A stretch of DNA of 64,000 nt from Aedes albopictus (GCF_035046485.1 NC_085138.1:29041047-29105046), one strand, 5' to 3'; shown: positions 1-11,900, counted from the first letter of the stretch. Notes: generated by a model from the letters alone, not told the origin. Numbers and translations are program-made.

Positions 1-727
1 GTTTGGGATAGGTACCTTTTTTTTCTCTCACAAAAAAGTTCAACATGCTGTAACTTTTCATAGAGTGCATCAAAAATTCTCAAATTTTGACTGTTTGTCT
101 ACCTATTATATGTGCATCCTTGGTACAAATTTGAGCTCGATTGGTTCATCTTTCACGAAGCTAGAACCCTTCTCGTAAAACACTATTTTTTAGACAACTA
201 ATTTTTGATCTGTCATATCTCGGAGACCAGTGAACCGAATTGAATGAAATTTTAAACGTTTATCAAAAATATATTAATGCTTGAAAATTCTTTAAAATAT
301 AGGTATTTCTCAAACGTTGAAAAAAGTTATGATGGATTGGCACTTTTAGAATCTTTCTCAAAAAAAATGTATTTTTTTTCACATCTATGTCATCTATGAA
401 ATTTTATTTTTGATATTCAAAGATTTTCTACTTCTGTTCTTAAGATATCTAGAATAAGATATATTAGAGCCCATTAAGATCAAAGAAAGAAGACATTTAG
501 TTATTATTATTATCTTTATTAACGAGATTTTCAGCCCAGGGCTGGTTCATCTTGGCTCACATTTAGTATTTTTTTGTGCGGTACCAATCGAGCTCAAATT
601 TGTACCAAAGATGCACATATAATAGGTTGACAAACAGTCAAAATTTGAGAATTTTTGATGCACTCTATGAAAAGTTACAGCATGTTGAACTTTTTTGTAA
701 GAGAACAAAAAGTTGCCTATCCCAAAC
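1..727. repeat. Long inverted repeat (fold-back) with ~145-bp arms
   Basis: The left arm 1-145 and right arm 583-727 are reverse complements with few mismatches (both contain CATAGAGTGCATCAAAAATT in one orientation or the other), around an AT-rich loop of about 440 bp. The arms may extend beyond the window start. This fits a fold-back or long-TIR MITE. Overlapping short open frames in the right arm are not genes. Confidence 0.75.
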
Positions 728-1204
728 ATTTTGGCCACCCCGTGTGCGGTCACTTTGACCGACGCAAAACTGAGGTCGACCGCGATCCGATAATTAAGAC
801 ACGAAGCAAACAACGACGATTAGCGCAAATGGAATCATTGTGAACCGAGCAACCTTTTCAATCCGTTTGCAATCAGCATACTCGTAAAGACATTTAGACG
901 AATTACTCGGCTTTACAACGACTAACACCATTCGAAACATTCAACTTTCATAAGCCAAATTCCGAAAAAATTCACACGAAAAATTTGCTGTCAAACGCAA
1001 AAACCACCTGCACTCGCGGTCACCGTCTACTTCGATCTCTCTAGTAGTACATTGAAACACAAATACTACAAAACACAAGAAAAAGAGCATCAAACTTTGA
1101 TCTTGGAATATTTAAAAATACGGTAAATATCAAGGTCACAGTTTGATTTGGTAGATCTTACACCGCAACGCACCATTCTAAGGTGATCTACCCATGTTAC
1201 GGGA
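728..1204. other. Non-coding, one shared repeat motif
   Basis: No gene seen. The block at 1143-1197 (TGGTAGATCTTACACCGCAA...) recurs in diverged form at 24308-24355, so it belongs to a dispersed repeat. Confidence 0.45.
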
Positions 1205-1570
1205 TTGCGAAGAATCTCAGAAGGGAATCCCGATGAAATTCTAGAAAAAAACATTAGAGGAATCCCAGAGAGGAATTCAGGGTAACCCTAGAGGAACTCA
1301 TGGAAGAATGTCAGTAAGAATTTATGGAGAGATTCCGGAAAGAAATTTTGGAAGAAAACCCCAGAGGAACTCCTATAGGAATTTCGTAGGATGAATCTCA
1401 AAATTAATTCTTGGAGAAATTTCAAGAGAATCTCTTTTAGTAAAAGCCAAGAATGAGTTCCTTTAATGAATTCATATTCCTGGTGAAACTCCTTAAACCC
1501 TGAAGGAATTTCATAAGGAATTTGAAAAGGGACATTAAGGTTAATTCTATGAGGAACCCTTAAACGAGTA
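1205..1570. repeat. GGAATTCC-type degenerate repeat tract
   Basis: Degenerate reiteration of units such as GAGGAATCCCAGAGAGGAATTC. The same composition recurs at 8205-10010, 46650-50010, 53740-56335 and 58380-58720. Long open frames across it are a by-product of the short period. Confidence 0.7.
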
Positions 1571-3150
1571 CCACGAGTAAGAAACTCTGTCTTCGAAAGC
1601 TGCTCATTCATGAAATTCGAATAGCAGCTTTGGAGAAGGTGTTGTTTCAAAAAGCATTGGTCAACACACATTGGTTGATACAGAATTTCCCCGATGTCTA
1701 AGTAACAAGTTGATAAAGTCGATAAACTGGTGAGCTCATTCCATAATATGTATTACTAAAATACAAAAATATTGAATAACATAGCAAGTGTGTTGAATGC
1801 GTATGAGTTAGATTCCTTTATTTCAAACAACAAATCAAAGCCATGTTTTGACGTAAGACTGAATAAAAAGTTCGTGAGTCCATTCTCTGTTATTATAATT
1901 TTGATACGAATGCGGAATTTTTACAGAGTTTAAAGCTGTAGTTTTTATCAGCCAAGCGAGGAGTTGTACGAAATTTGGTTAATTTATACATTTAGACACA
2001 GGCCAAACATTCAAAACAGTACAATTTATGAAAATTTTATATAAAAAAAAATAAAAATATATAGAAAAAAAAATAAATAGGAAATCGTCAAATATGTTCT
2101 TTCCTTACTTACAATTCGCTGTTGTTGGTAGAGTGAGAGATGAATCTTATCTAGTCCAAGCAACAAATCCTATCGATTCAATTTTGCATATACAGTGAGT
2201 CTAAAAATCTCCTCAAAGCAATTTGACATTGGATAAATATGTTACTTGGGATGGGGGACATACGTCACTGCAAGCCGATGTATAGTTCTCATTTGGACTT
2301 ACGTTCAATTTCTGGATGTTACATTACAACTCAGACAAACAAAAAATCAATACAAACTGTAACGCTCTGATAAAACCATAAAACCATTCGCTTGACAACC
2401 CCTGATCTGATCTATTTATTGAGATCATTGAGACCGCATGGGACCATCATCAACATCATCATCGTACGATGGAGATGTATTGCAACTGCGCTGCGGTGAG
2501 TCAGACTAATGGCATTTGTGCTCCGTCGCTCCGCATCGTGAATCGCGTCCCTGCTACATATAACAGTGTCGCGACGTTGACCGGCGGTGATGATGGAGAA
2601 TCTTGGAGATGATGACCTGGACTGATAACAATTAGTTCGATTCATCTTCGGCTCAATTTGTGGTGGACCAGTTACAAGAAGAAATGGCTTCAAGACAAGC
2701 GTTTTGCTCATTACTGCACAATAGCATGGGACGGTGATTTTCAAGCTTCGGATTTCCTTGGTTGGTTGGTAGAGAGCTGGCATTGCACAATATTGTTTTA
2801 GTGAATCAATACGTAGTAAAGCTACATTGAAAGCGATTGCCCATAATTAATTTATATTCAGCTTTAGAAAAGGTTTAACTAACACGAAATATACGAGAAG
2901 ATTATAAATCTGTTGTAAATACATTACACCAGCTTCAACAAGAGGTCACACAGACTGAAAGACTAACATAAGTCAACTACAGTCACTATATATACAGTCT
3001 GGCGAATAGAACTATTAGACCCAATTGACCATAAATTTATGTTCTGAAAACACGAAGTCTGTTGAAAGCTTGAACATTTCCTAGTGATGGCAGGCAGTAT
3101 ATATTTCAGTTGCCAGTTCTTAGGATTTGCTAGTACTTAAAAGTCAACGG
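1571..3150. other. Non-coding stretch, nothing recognised
   Basis: AT-rich DNA with homopolymer A tracts (2041-2090). A minus-strand open frame at 2412-2783 (123 codons) has no recognisable domain and a low-complexity C-terminus; I do not call it a gene. Confidence 0.5.
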
Positions 3151-3177
3151 GTAACCCAGGAAGGTTCGAAAAAAGTC

Positions 3178-3286
3178 GATACAAGAAAAGTTTTCACCGA
3201 CTGGATCGATAAATCGAACCCACACTCCGAGGCTTACGAAACGTCTTTACGACTGACGGCTCTAACTGCACGGTCACGAAGCCCAC
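3178..3286 (-). mobile_element. tRNA-derived SINE fragment, minus strand
   Basis: Reverse complement of the head of the SINE at 3629: GTGGGCTTCGTGACCGTGC... to a B-box-like GGTTCGATT. It is diverged and truncated. Confidence 0.65.
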
Positions 3287-3356
3287 ATTTTAGAGCTGTT
3301 ATGAAAAGTCACAGCCTTTAGGTAGTAGTACTTCGTAAGTGTGGTCATAATGGATA

Positions 3357-3478
3357 ACTGCACGAATTTATACTGGCCTGCTTACTCTTACACGAAATTA
3401 GGCGTTTGAGCGGTGTCCACACCGCTCAAACGTCAAATTTTCTGTGAGAGTAAGCAGGCCAGCAATAATTCGTGCAGT
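3357..3478. mobile_element. Palindromic mini-MITE (122 bp)
   Basis: The two halves are near-perfect reverse complements over about 60 bp each, meeting at the palindrome GCGGTGTCCACACCGC. Ends are ACTGCACGAAT and ATTCGTGCAGT. It could form a long hairpin. There is no coding capacity. Confidence 0.8.
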
Positions 3479-3628
3479 GGACTATGGGACACATTTTGTT
3501 AGTACTAGCTTTAATGAGCTGAATTTCTGTATGATAAGAAGGTGTATTCTTCGTTTCGACAATGAAATGGTGCAAAAAGTGTGGGCATTATGATTTCTTG
3601 CTTGGGTTTTCGCTGTTTGAGCAAAACA

Positions 3629-3850
3629 GTGGGCTTCGTGGCCGAGCGGTTAGCGGCGTCAGTCGTTTAGGTGTCTCGTAAGCCTCGGAGTGTGGGTTCG
3701 ATTCCCGCTCCAGTCGGGGAAAACTTTTCATCAAACGAAAAATTCTCCACTGGGCCACTGGGTGTTATATGTGTTGTCCGTTGTCAAATGTTAGTATTGT
3801 TCAGTCTGTAGAGGCCGCAAGGTCGAAGACGGTGTAATTGTCTTTTTTTT
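3629..3850 (+). mobile_element. tRNA-derived SINE, apparently full length
   Basis: The head has an A box (TGGCCGAGCGGTTAGCG) and a B box (GGTTCGATTCC), as in a Leu/Ser-like tRNA, followed by a family-specific body and a T8 tail (3843-3850). The body is repeated at 6009-6175. This is a SINE and not a tRNA gene because no acceptor stem closes it. Confidence 0.8.
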
Positions 3851-3909
3851 AAACTTTGGGTAACTGTGGGTAAGACACTTTACATGATCAACACAGCGCT
3901 ATTTCATAT
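3684..3909 (+). repeat. 226-bp direct repeat, copy 1
   Basis: Near-identical to 6009-6235 (one base change plus one extra T in the poly-T). It includes the SINE body and 59 bp of its downstream flank and ends exactly where the dispersed repeat 3910-6008 begins. Confidence 0.85.
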
Positions 3910-6008
3910 CAGGTATCAGAAGGCCGGCTCCAGAGGCACGTTATCCTCCATTTGGGACATTTGTGCCATCGCCATACATATGAGCCTATTTCATCATTTA
4001 CCTGAGGGAGAAAGGGACAAGGGATGGGAATTGGGAAAGGGAAAGGTGATGAAATAGGAAGGGGTGCCCTAAAAGAGGGAATGAACGCATAAGCGCAACG
4101 AGAGCTCATAGCTCATACCACAAAGGGTTAATCAGTGCCCTGAAAAGGACACTGTAATACGCATAAGCGTTAAAAGAGCCTATAGCTCATTGGAGGTAGC
4201 TTGCGACGTCATGCGACTTTCAATGACATAGAAAGGCACGTCATCAAAAGCATCCTCATTATTAAAGAAATCACCCAAGCAAAAACTACGTTTGAGCGAG
4301 TGCTTTCTTGAAAACGTATACAACTTTGTGTAAAAGAGTCACTGTGGACATCCCAAATTGGGAGACATGTGAGTTCACATGAACAGGCATATTAGCCAGA
4401 CGAACATCACAGATGTGATAATCGACAACGCGTTTCGAGCATTTCAGAAAGAACGACGTAACCAGATAAATCTGGAACTTATTCCTTCTTTTTACAACGC
4501 ACGCACCCTTTCGGGATAAAACTACAGAGTATTTTCACGCCATGAAAATACCCAATAGAGAACTTCAAAACATGTTTGAAAAACTCAAATCCCTCTGGAG
4601 AAAAATATGACAAAGCCCCATTTGCTCCAGGAAGTTTGAAGTAAGCAGAGCTTTTTAGTGCCCACTAAATCGATTCTACAGCTACAATCCTCGGGGTAGA
4701 AGCTAAAGATTCGTAGCTATACAAAAGACTGGTTTATCCGAAGATATTTAGAACTTGGAGAGGTCCGAGTTCCATTCAGGAATACCTCTTTCGGTCCGCA
4801 CAGACCACAGAGGACAAGCTTCTTTCAAAGCAGTAGCTATGGTATACCACAATGAAGGGCGTTGTAATAACAAAACCATAATGAAACTCTCTTGGAGTAG
4901 CAATGGAAGCGAGTTATCCATAAAATGTGATCGCAACCAATTATTACAGGTTCCCTAGCTTGTTGAGCAGGGACGCCTGAATACGCAAAGTTTGCGAAGG
5001 AACACTCCAAAGTGCAAAAAGGTCAAATGGAGAGTGCTCATCTGACACATGCCAATCAGTCAACTCATGACAAATTCTGCTCATGCAGAGTTGGGTTAGG
5101 TGCAATTCTATGTTAAGTTAACCATGAACTGTACTACCTAAGTATTCCATCAAAGTGAACAACTCAAACCAATGTTTGATCTACTTCAGATGCCAAATAT
5201 CAGCGAAAAGATGCTGAAAACAAGAGCTTGCTTTAAGGCATCCATAAGGAAAGGTTGAAACATACTGTTAACGTTATTCTAAAATATAGCATGCTCGAGG
5301 CACGACAGTTCATCTATAATGAAAAAAAGCAAAGCTGGGTTCACAAGGTAACCTATACAGAAGTTACCCTACGAAATTGAACTTTTTGAAGTAGATCCAC
5401 TTGGGCTACATACGCTTTTTACGCTGAAAATTGATCTGAGGTTTCCTTGTCGTAGCCACTACCCAAACTAGACAGGATTACACTCTTCACAATCACAGCA
5501 CAAAAAGGAAACATCAACAACGAACCAAATCGGTGTCAATTGAAAAAAACGCCAATGGCGAAAACGCATTAAGCGAACCCATATAGGCAGTAATGTAAGC
5601 TAATTAACAACATTTGAATAACCCCGCCCTTATTTAGCCTCAAATTTGAGACTTAAGAAGGGCAACTGATTATCTCGGAGAAACGCAAGGTCCACTGCAC
5701 CATTGCTCCGGTTAGCGCAGTAAGGGCGTAATACTGTGGAGGACGCCCTAATTCTCCACAGGCTCCGTTTGTGGTTAGGTTTTTATTAGACCCCCCTAAC
5801 CATTCATTCTTTGGCACGGTAAGCATGAAGCCGCATAACACCATGAATTAGGGGTCACCTGTTTAGTGGACTCTTACCACTGGATCAGGCGGTCCGTAGT
5901 GTTATTCTTAGCCAATTGAGACAACCGCTACCGACACTACACAGCTATCTAGGCTGATCGGGAAAAGAAGTTAACATTGATGGTCAACTTCCATATGAAC
6001 CCGAACAG
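3910..6008 (+). mobile_element. Unclassified dispersed element R1, plus copy (~2.1 kb)
   Basis: Homologous over much of its length to the reverse complement of about 23200-27117, with the same left end (GGTATCAG...GGCTCCAGAGG). Shared blocks include the one around 4010-4050, the one around 4140-4230 and the one around 4830-4950. No intact protein frame is seen, only short open frames. It is bounded on both sides by the 226-bp direct repeat. It may be a non-autonomous or decayed non-LTR element; the class is not settled. Confidence 0.65.
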
Positions 6009-6235
6009 CTCGGAGTGTGGGTTCGATTCCCGCTCCAGTCGGGGAAAACTTTTCATCAAACGAAAAATTCTCCACTGGGCCACTGGGTGTTATATGTGTT
6101 GTCCGTTGTCAAATGTTAGTATTGTTCAGTCTGTAGAGGCCGCAAGGTCGAAGACGGTGTAATTGTCTTTTTTTTTAAACTTTGGGTAACTGTGGGTAAG
6201 ACACTTTACATTATCAACACAGCGCTATTTCATAT
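6009..6235 (+). repeat. 226-bp direct repeat, copy 2
   Basis: Second copy of 3684-3909. It starts inside the SINE (CTCGGAGTGTGGGTTCG), lacks the SINE head, and continues into unique DNA (GCCTAGTAATAC). See the finding on a possible long target duplication. Confidence 0.85.
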
Positions 6236-6529
6236 GCCTAGTAATACTATAAGTAAATCACAAAAAAAACACATGAGAGCAGTTGATAACCTATCGTTAA
6301 TGTTTACATTTACAGTGAAAACAACAACTGTAAGAGCTGCAGAACTTTAGAACTAAGCTTCATACCAATTTGGATGACACTATATAATCCAAAACTTGAT
6401 AACAACACCTCTTTTGCCATAAAAAGATTAGGTGAACATGGACAGTTACGTATAATTACCTACAGTATAGTGGAAAATGTGATGATCTGAAGAACTGATT
6501 CTTGAGATCAGTTTTATTACAAAAAAAGT

Positions 6530-7560
6530 TTAGAATAGTTTGTACAGTTCTAATGAGGTTTTATATTATAGTTGTGACGTACCAGAGCATAGTGCAAATA
6601 ACTACTGTAGCGGCTGTAGATATCAAGGACTAAACTTCTGGACGATTCAGACTGTCCTTAAATAGTAAAGTAATATCTATCAGTCTTCGAATAGATCCAG
6701 CAACCACAGGCAACGTTACTTTGTATAACATAACGGTTACGAGTTTAGATGCGAAGTGCTTTTCTGAGTAGTTTTATTGGTCTTGAATATTACATAAGAA
6801 TGCTGGAATGGTTTGAACAATTCCAACGAGGTCATAGATTATAGGAAAATAACGGTACATTGCAAACACTATTACTACACAGCTCAAGATACAGCTATGC
6901 ATGTGAAAAACAAAGTAGTTGATTATGCAACGTCACTCTGTAAAGCGGATATCATTACTGCTACCTGGAGTTCTGCTCTTCGGAGTAGTTTCATTGGTCG
7001 GGAATAATCCAAAAGAACTTTGGAATGAATCCTGCAATTCCAAGGGGGTCATAGATAATGATTGGATACGTGGTGTTACAGTTAATAGCGCGAATCACTG
7101 TAGGTACCAGCGATAAAGCTGCAGGCTATTTTAGATGACGCTTAATATTCTCAAAACGTGTAACAATTTATATCAGCCTTCAAGCAAACCCTTTGGTTTT
7201 TGTTGAATATGCCACAAGTTTTGCTCCTCGGAGTAGTTCAGTTGATCTTGGATAAATTTTGGAATGATTCGTATAACTTCGGAGAAAGTGAAAGATTATG
7301 GTTGGACAAGAGTTCATAGCGTAAATAACTACCGTACAGCTGTAGATGTCAATGGCCCAACTCCAGCACAGTCTTGGCAATCCTGAATGTCCTAAATAGA
7401 ATATAATAACATCGTTTGGTCTTCTGGTAGGTCCGGTAACCATAGGTAATTATGCAACTTAACTGTATGAAATTGATACGGCTCCTGTTACGAGTGTAGA
7501 CTAGAAGTTTTGCTCTTCGAAGTTGTTTGGTTGATCTTCTAGAATAAACAAACAAATTAA
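6530..7560. repeat. Degenerate tandem repeat, ~210-300-bp period
   Basis: Four to five diverged units can be lined up on CTTCGGAGTAGTTTCATTGGTC-like blocks at about 6765, 6975, 7220 and 7508, each followed by a GGAATG-ATTC block and a GGTCATAGATTAT-like block. Short open frames here (6813-7116, 7180-7443) follow the repeat and are not genes. Confidence 0.55.
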
Positions 7561-8165
7561 AACACATACTAAGATCAAAGATGCCATTTGATCGAAAATT
7601 AAATAATCTTTCTAATAAGGATAAAAAAACTGCGATAAGTTCGACCATTTTAAAGTTATAGCCAGTTAAGGCAATAAGCGTCAAAAACATGGGGAGTTCA
7701 ATAACTACGTAACGGTTGAGGTTTGACCATATGCGTAGAACAATTTTTTTCACCATTTTTGGTCCTGTATCACCGTTTAAAAAGTTTGCACTCAGGAACC
7801 TAACACCCTGTATGAGTGTATAAAACTGTCTTTAGGAAAATCCCGGCAAGGATACAATAAAACTGGACGCTATTCCTAGAAGAATACAGATTCAAGGACA
7901 TTTCAAGATTGCTAATAAGCATCGCTGGACGCTGTTGTTTTTTTGTTAACCTCTGATCTGATTCGATTGTACTTTTTTCCTAAAGGGTTTTATTTGTAGA
8001 TATTTTTATATACATTCAAAGGGAGATATTATTCTAGAAGATCAACCAAACAACTTCGAAGAGCAAAACTTCTGGTCTACACTCGTACAATTTTTTTCAC
8101 CATTTATGGTCCTCTATCACCCTTTAAAAAGTTTGCACTCATGAACCTAACACCCTGTATACTGC
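7484..8165. repeat. Composite element with inverted and direct repeats
   Basis: About 60 bp at 7484-7543 and its reverse complement at 8033-8092 (GAAGATCAACCAAACAACTT region) form inverted arms. A second pair, about 7738-7815 and 8091-8160 (TTTTTTTCACCATTT...ACACCCTGTAT), is in direct orientation. The layout suggests a fold-back element or nested MITEs. No coding capacity is seen. Confidence 0.55.
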
Positions 8166-8204
8166 ATATACCCACTTATCTCAGAGCAAAAAAAAAGTAA
8201 ATGC

Positions 8205-10010
8205 ATTGGAGGTATCCCTGTAGGAATTCCTGAAGAGGATCCCTGAAGAAATTTTAGAAGAATATTCTAGAGGTAAACCCGTGGATCTCTGAAATAACGG
8301 AATCCTTGGAAAAATCGGTAATACTGAAGAAATTACCGGATGAATCGCTGGAATGTATTCAAAAAGAAATTTCTGGAGGAATTCAAGAATGAATTCCTGG
8401 TACATTCTCTAGAAAAAAATCCGGAAAGAATAACTGGAAGAATTTTGTAAGAGTTTTTCCTGGATGAGTTCGTGAAGGATCCCCTGGAGAAATTATTAAA
8501 AGAATTCTTAATGAAAAGCCCTAAGTAAATTCCTGAAGAAACTGCTATAGGAGTTTCCGAAAGAATCCCTGGGATTTTTTTAGACAACTTCTTGGAGAAA
8601 TTCCAAAAGAAATCGGCAAAAGACATTACAACAGTGGCGTCGCGTAACCTCACTTTTTACCTGTGCACCGACCCTAAAACTTGCAAATGCAGGGGATTTA
8701 TGATCAAAATCGAAATAAAAATGAGTGAAAGCAGCTATTCTCGTCAGTTTCTAATTATTATAAGTAAATTTGTACAAGAAATTCAAGAATTTATACTTGG
8801 TGCACAGGTAAAAAGTGAGGTTACGCGACACCACTGCCTTACAACAAAAATTTCGGAAGGAAATCCCTGAAGGAATGCTAGGATAAGTCCTAAAGCAATC
8901 GTTGAAAGAAACCCTCGAGGCATTTTCGGGGGAATTACTGAAGGAATCCCTTGACAAGTTTTTGAAAGAATCTCTAAAGAGCTTTCTAAAGGAACACCTT
9001 CAATCAAAACATCGCTGGAAAAACTCCTAGAGGAACCTCTGTAGGGGTTCCCGAAGAAATCTATGGAATTTCTTAGAGAAAAAATAATTTGACTAAAAGA
9101 TTCACAGGACGAATTTCTGAACGAATTCACTTACAGGAGCTACACAGGGGATATTCTAGAATGAGTTCGTACATGCATTCCTAAAGAAAACCGTGGATGC
9201 TGTCCTAAAACATTTCCTCGAGAAAATTGCGAAAGACTTCCTGGATGTCTTCTTGGAGAATTTCCTGGATCCTGCTTACTTCTCCGAAAAATTATCTTAA
9301 AGAATTCCGATACAAGTCGCTGGAGGAATTCTTCTAGAAATCCTCAGAATAATTCAAAAATATCTGCAGGTATTCCCGGAGGCATCCATAGAGGAATTCT
9401 TGGCTGCATCCCTGAAAAGAAGTTGGAAGGATTTCTGAAATTTTGAAGGTACCCCTCAATGAATGCTGGAAAAGATGCCGAGAGGAATTTCTGAAAGAAT
9501 TACAAGGGAAATTCCAGGAGGAAGACTTTAAGAATTCCCGGATCAATTCCTGGAGAAATCGAAGAAAGAATTCCTGGAAGAATCCCTGGAAGAGTTCCCG
9601 AAGGATACCAGAAGGCATTCCTAGAGCAATTCTCGGAGGAATGCCTGGAGGAATTCCTGAACGAATCGCTGGAAGAAAGCCTGGAAGGATTTCTGGAGAA
9701 ATTCCTGAATGAATTCTTGGAGAAATTCCTGAAGGAATCTCTGGATGAATTCTTGGAGGAATACCTTATAGGGATTCTGGAAGGAACTCCTATAGAGATT
9801 CTAGAAGGAATTTCTGAAGAAATCCCTGGAGCTTCCTTAGAGGAATCCGAGGAGCAATTCTTTAAGGAATCCATGAAGCAATTCCTTGAGGAATCTCTAG
9901 AAGAATTCCTGGAGGAAGCCCTGCAGGAATTCTTGAAAGAATCTGGAGGAAATGCTATATGAATTCCCGGGGGAATCCCACGATCAATTTCTGGAGAAAT
10001 CCCTAGAGGC
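8205..10010. repeat. Large GGAATTCC-type repeat array, purine-rich plus strand
   Basis: About 1.6 kb of degenerate units like GGAATTCCTGGAGGAATCCCTGAA, with the plus strand purine-rich throughout. It is interrupted by a hAT MITE at 8632-8836. Open frames in several phases (9443-9712, 9717-9962 on plus, 9500-10072 on minus) are explained by the 12/24-bp-like period and encode only Glu/Lys/Phe or Ser/Arg-rich repeats. Confidence 0.8.
8632..8836. mobile_element. hAT-type MITE (205 bp)
   Basis: The ends CAGTGGCGTCGCGTAACC and GGTTACGCGACACCACTG are inverted repeats matching over about 37 bp with one mismatch. Flanking 8-mers CATTACAA (8624-8631) and CCTTACAA (8837-8844) are an almost perfect 8-bp target duplication, the hAT hallmark. 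There is no transposase. It is inserted in the GGAATTCC array. Confidence 0.88.
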
Positions 10011-10468
10011 TTAACAGATACAGAATAGCACGAATTCCATTCGAATCGATGTTTTAATTGTGAGTGACGCACTGTCGTATGGAATTCCGATACACAAATC
10101 TAACTTCCCCAATACAAAGATTCCTCGTTAAATACGAGTACATTCCGGAAATTAAACTAATAGCACCAATTGCGCGTTCTGACCGAACGAACCAACGCAA
10201 CGCATCATCTCAACCCGGGCGCTATCGAGAATGATCGCAGCAACCCTTCCACATCAATATAATTGCTGATGCTTATGAATATGAATGACTTGATGAATGC
10301 TCAGCAGCACAGTATTTAGTTTAGTTTGGATCTCTAATTCCGAATCTGGCACGTACGCAACAACGTTCCTTTCCCTAACTCAACCAAACGAACGTTTCGT
10401 TGGGACTAATCGTTCTCTACAAAATATAATGAATAGCAGTCGAATGATCGTTCTTTGCTTTTACTTAC
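10011..10468. other. Start of Sbf intron 1 (minus-strand sense), nothing else seen
   Basis: Non-repetitive DNA just downstream, in the minus sense, of the Sbf exon 1 donor. No other feature was recognised. Confidence 0.5.
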
Positions 10469-10523
10469 GTTCTTTCTCGTGATCGTAGCCGACAATCACA
10501 AAATAATCGGCGAGCCGTGACAT
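10469..10523 (-). CDS. Sbf: Sbf (MTMR5/MTMR13-like) coding exon 1, on the minus strand
   Basis: Read on the minus strand, the ATG at 10523-10521 opens MSRLADYFVIVGYDHEKE and ends with one base of the next codon, followed by a consensus GTAAGT donor (10468-10463). This is the start of the DENN region of SBF-family proteins (known family N-terminus: M-x-R-L-A-D-Y-F-V). The split codon C|GT joins exactly to the exon beginning at 39670 (Arg, then [17 protein letters not shown]), so phase and protein are both continuous. The oddity is that every other exon is on the plus strand 29 kb away, across the 500-N gap. The upstream start context (CAGAAATGT) is plausible. A processed or duplicated copy is unlikely because the exon ends precisely at a donor. 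I am very sure of the exon identity and less sure of the cause of the strand switch. Confidence 0.93.
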
Positions 10524-11900
10524 TTCTGTGGTGGACGGAGATTTTTTCTGCCTCCTCTAGTTGTAGTAACCGAAGAACGTCCACCCCTGTCCTGTCACGT
10601 CCGCCCACCCCCGCTGAAGCTGCCTTTGCTGCTACTGGAACTGTGCGTGTGCGTTCGTCGCCTACTTTGATAGTGCGCGCTTCCACTGGGATCCTCTTCG
10701 CAGCCTACTTTTTCTCCAGAACACTCTCCGAATTTGGGTTCTTCTGCTTTGTGTTTCGCCTCCTTCGATGTATGACGACGATTATGCTGTTATTCCAGAG
10801 CGCAGCACATACGGCACACTAGTAGTAGGCTGCTACGCCGATGGTTACGATGACGACGACGAAGCCCATATACAAAGACAACACTCTGCTGGCTGAACCG
10901 CGAAGAATCTGTCAACCACTGTCCACCATTTTTATGATTTCACTTGCTGCACTGACGGGATTTTACTGACTGCCTTTTTGCACTTCTTTGATTCCTTTCT
11001 TCACTTGCACAACACTGCTCCCTCTAGACTGGAAATCACTTATTTGAGAATACTCTCTACAAAGGCCATAACATTATCAATCGAACCCGTAGAAAAAGCT
11101 GATAACACCCGAAAAATTTCTTCTCCTTCAAGACAAAATTCCCGTCCACACCACCCGCGATTGCACTCATTTGGGGCACTTCCAACTCGACATTCCCATC
11201 GCCGAAACCGAGAAGCAGAGCAGCGATCTTATTTTTGGGACCGCACCCCAGAAATGCACACCGAAAATCTAAATACTAAAAACACTACTGCCTCTGTAGC
11301 GTCCGCCGCCCGTCACCACCTACTCCCCCTATTTCTTCCCACAGGATGGTAGGTGGACAACGACCACGACGATGACGACGACGGCCGAGGGAAGAGCACC
11401 ACCCCGCGCCCCACAAACACAAGAACCACACACTCTTTCTTCCGACCCAGCCAGCAGACCGCAGTAGCAATCGCCTTTCTTTTTTTTACCCGTTTTTCCT
11501 TTCTTGTACCCACTACTGGACTGGAGCAGTCGCTGCTGCTGGATCACCCGCACCCGCCCGTTTTTCACTCCAGGAGTCCAGGAATTCCAACCCAACTCGA
11601 TGACGACCGTGTACTCCACTCTTTTCTTGCGGATTCCACGAATTCGATTGCGCGACCGTATCACTCCGAAAGGTCCGCGATTTCGATCGACACGGATTGG
11701 CGGAACGGCGACGACGGACGTGCCCAGTCACTCAAAAATTTGCCTGCACTTTTTGATTACTTTGTTGGGGCCTTCCTTTTCCTTACGGTTCCTTTCTATC
11801 TCGGTACCTACTGTCTCGGACGTTATATTTTTGCTTACTGATCTGATCGCACTGATGGCTTCCCGATCTCGAACTCGTCGTCGTCGTCGTCGTCTTTTCG
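10524..11900 (-). promoter_or_regulatory. Probable Sbf 5'UTR and promoter, GC-rich, shared with divergent gene
   Basis: This stretch is visibly richer in G+C than the AT-rich DNA on both sides. Read on the minus strand it has the look of an insect leader: AAGTG/AGTGAA-rich purine tracts with several TCAGT initiator-like pentamers around 10940-11030, leading to the Sbf start at 10523. No convincing TATA box was seen. On the other side lies the 5'UTR of the plus-strand gene at 12374, so the two genes are head to head. The open frames here (for example 11353-11841 + and 10465-10686 -) have no recognisable protein and are compositional. The exact start site cannot be read from sequence. Confidence 0.5.

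Noticed and set aside
2412..2783. 123-codon minus-strand frame
   Set aside because: Low-complexity Met/His-rich end and no domain. Open frames of this length occur by chance in this much DNA.
3629..3720. tRNA gene
   Set aside because: A and B boxes are present but there is no closing acceptor stem, and the sequence continues into a SINE body. The same applies to 20058, 21421, 37978 and 56752.
9443..10072. Glu/Lys/Phe-rich and Ser/Arg-rich open frames
   Set aside because: They lie in the GGAATTCC repeat, overlap on both strands, and reflect its composition and period.
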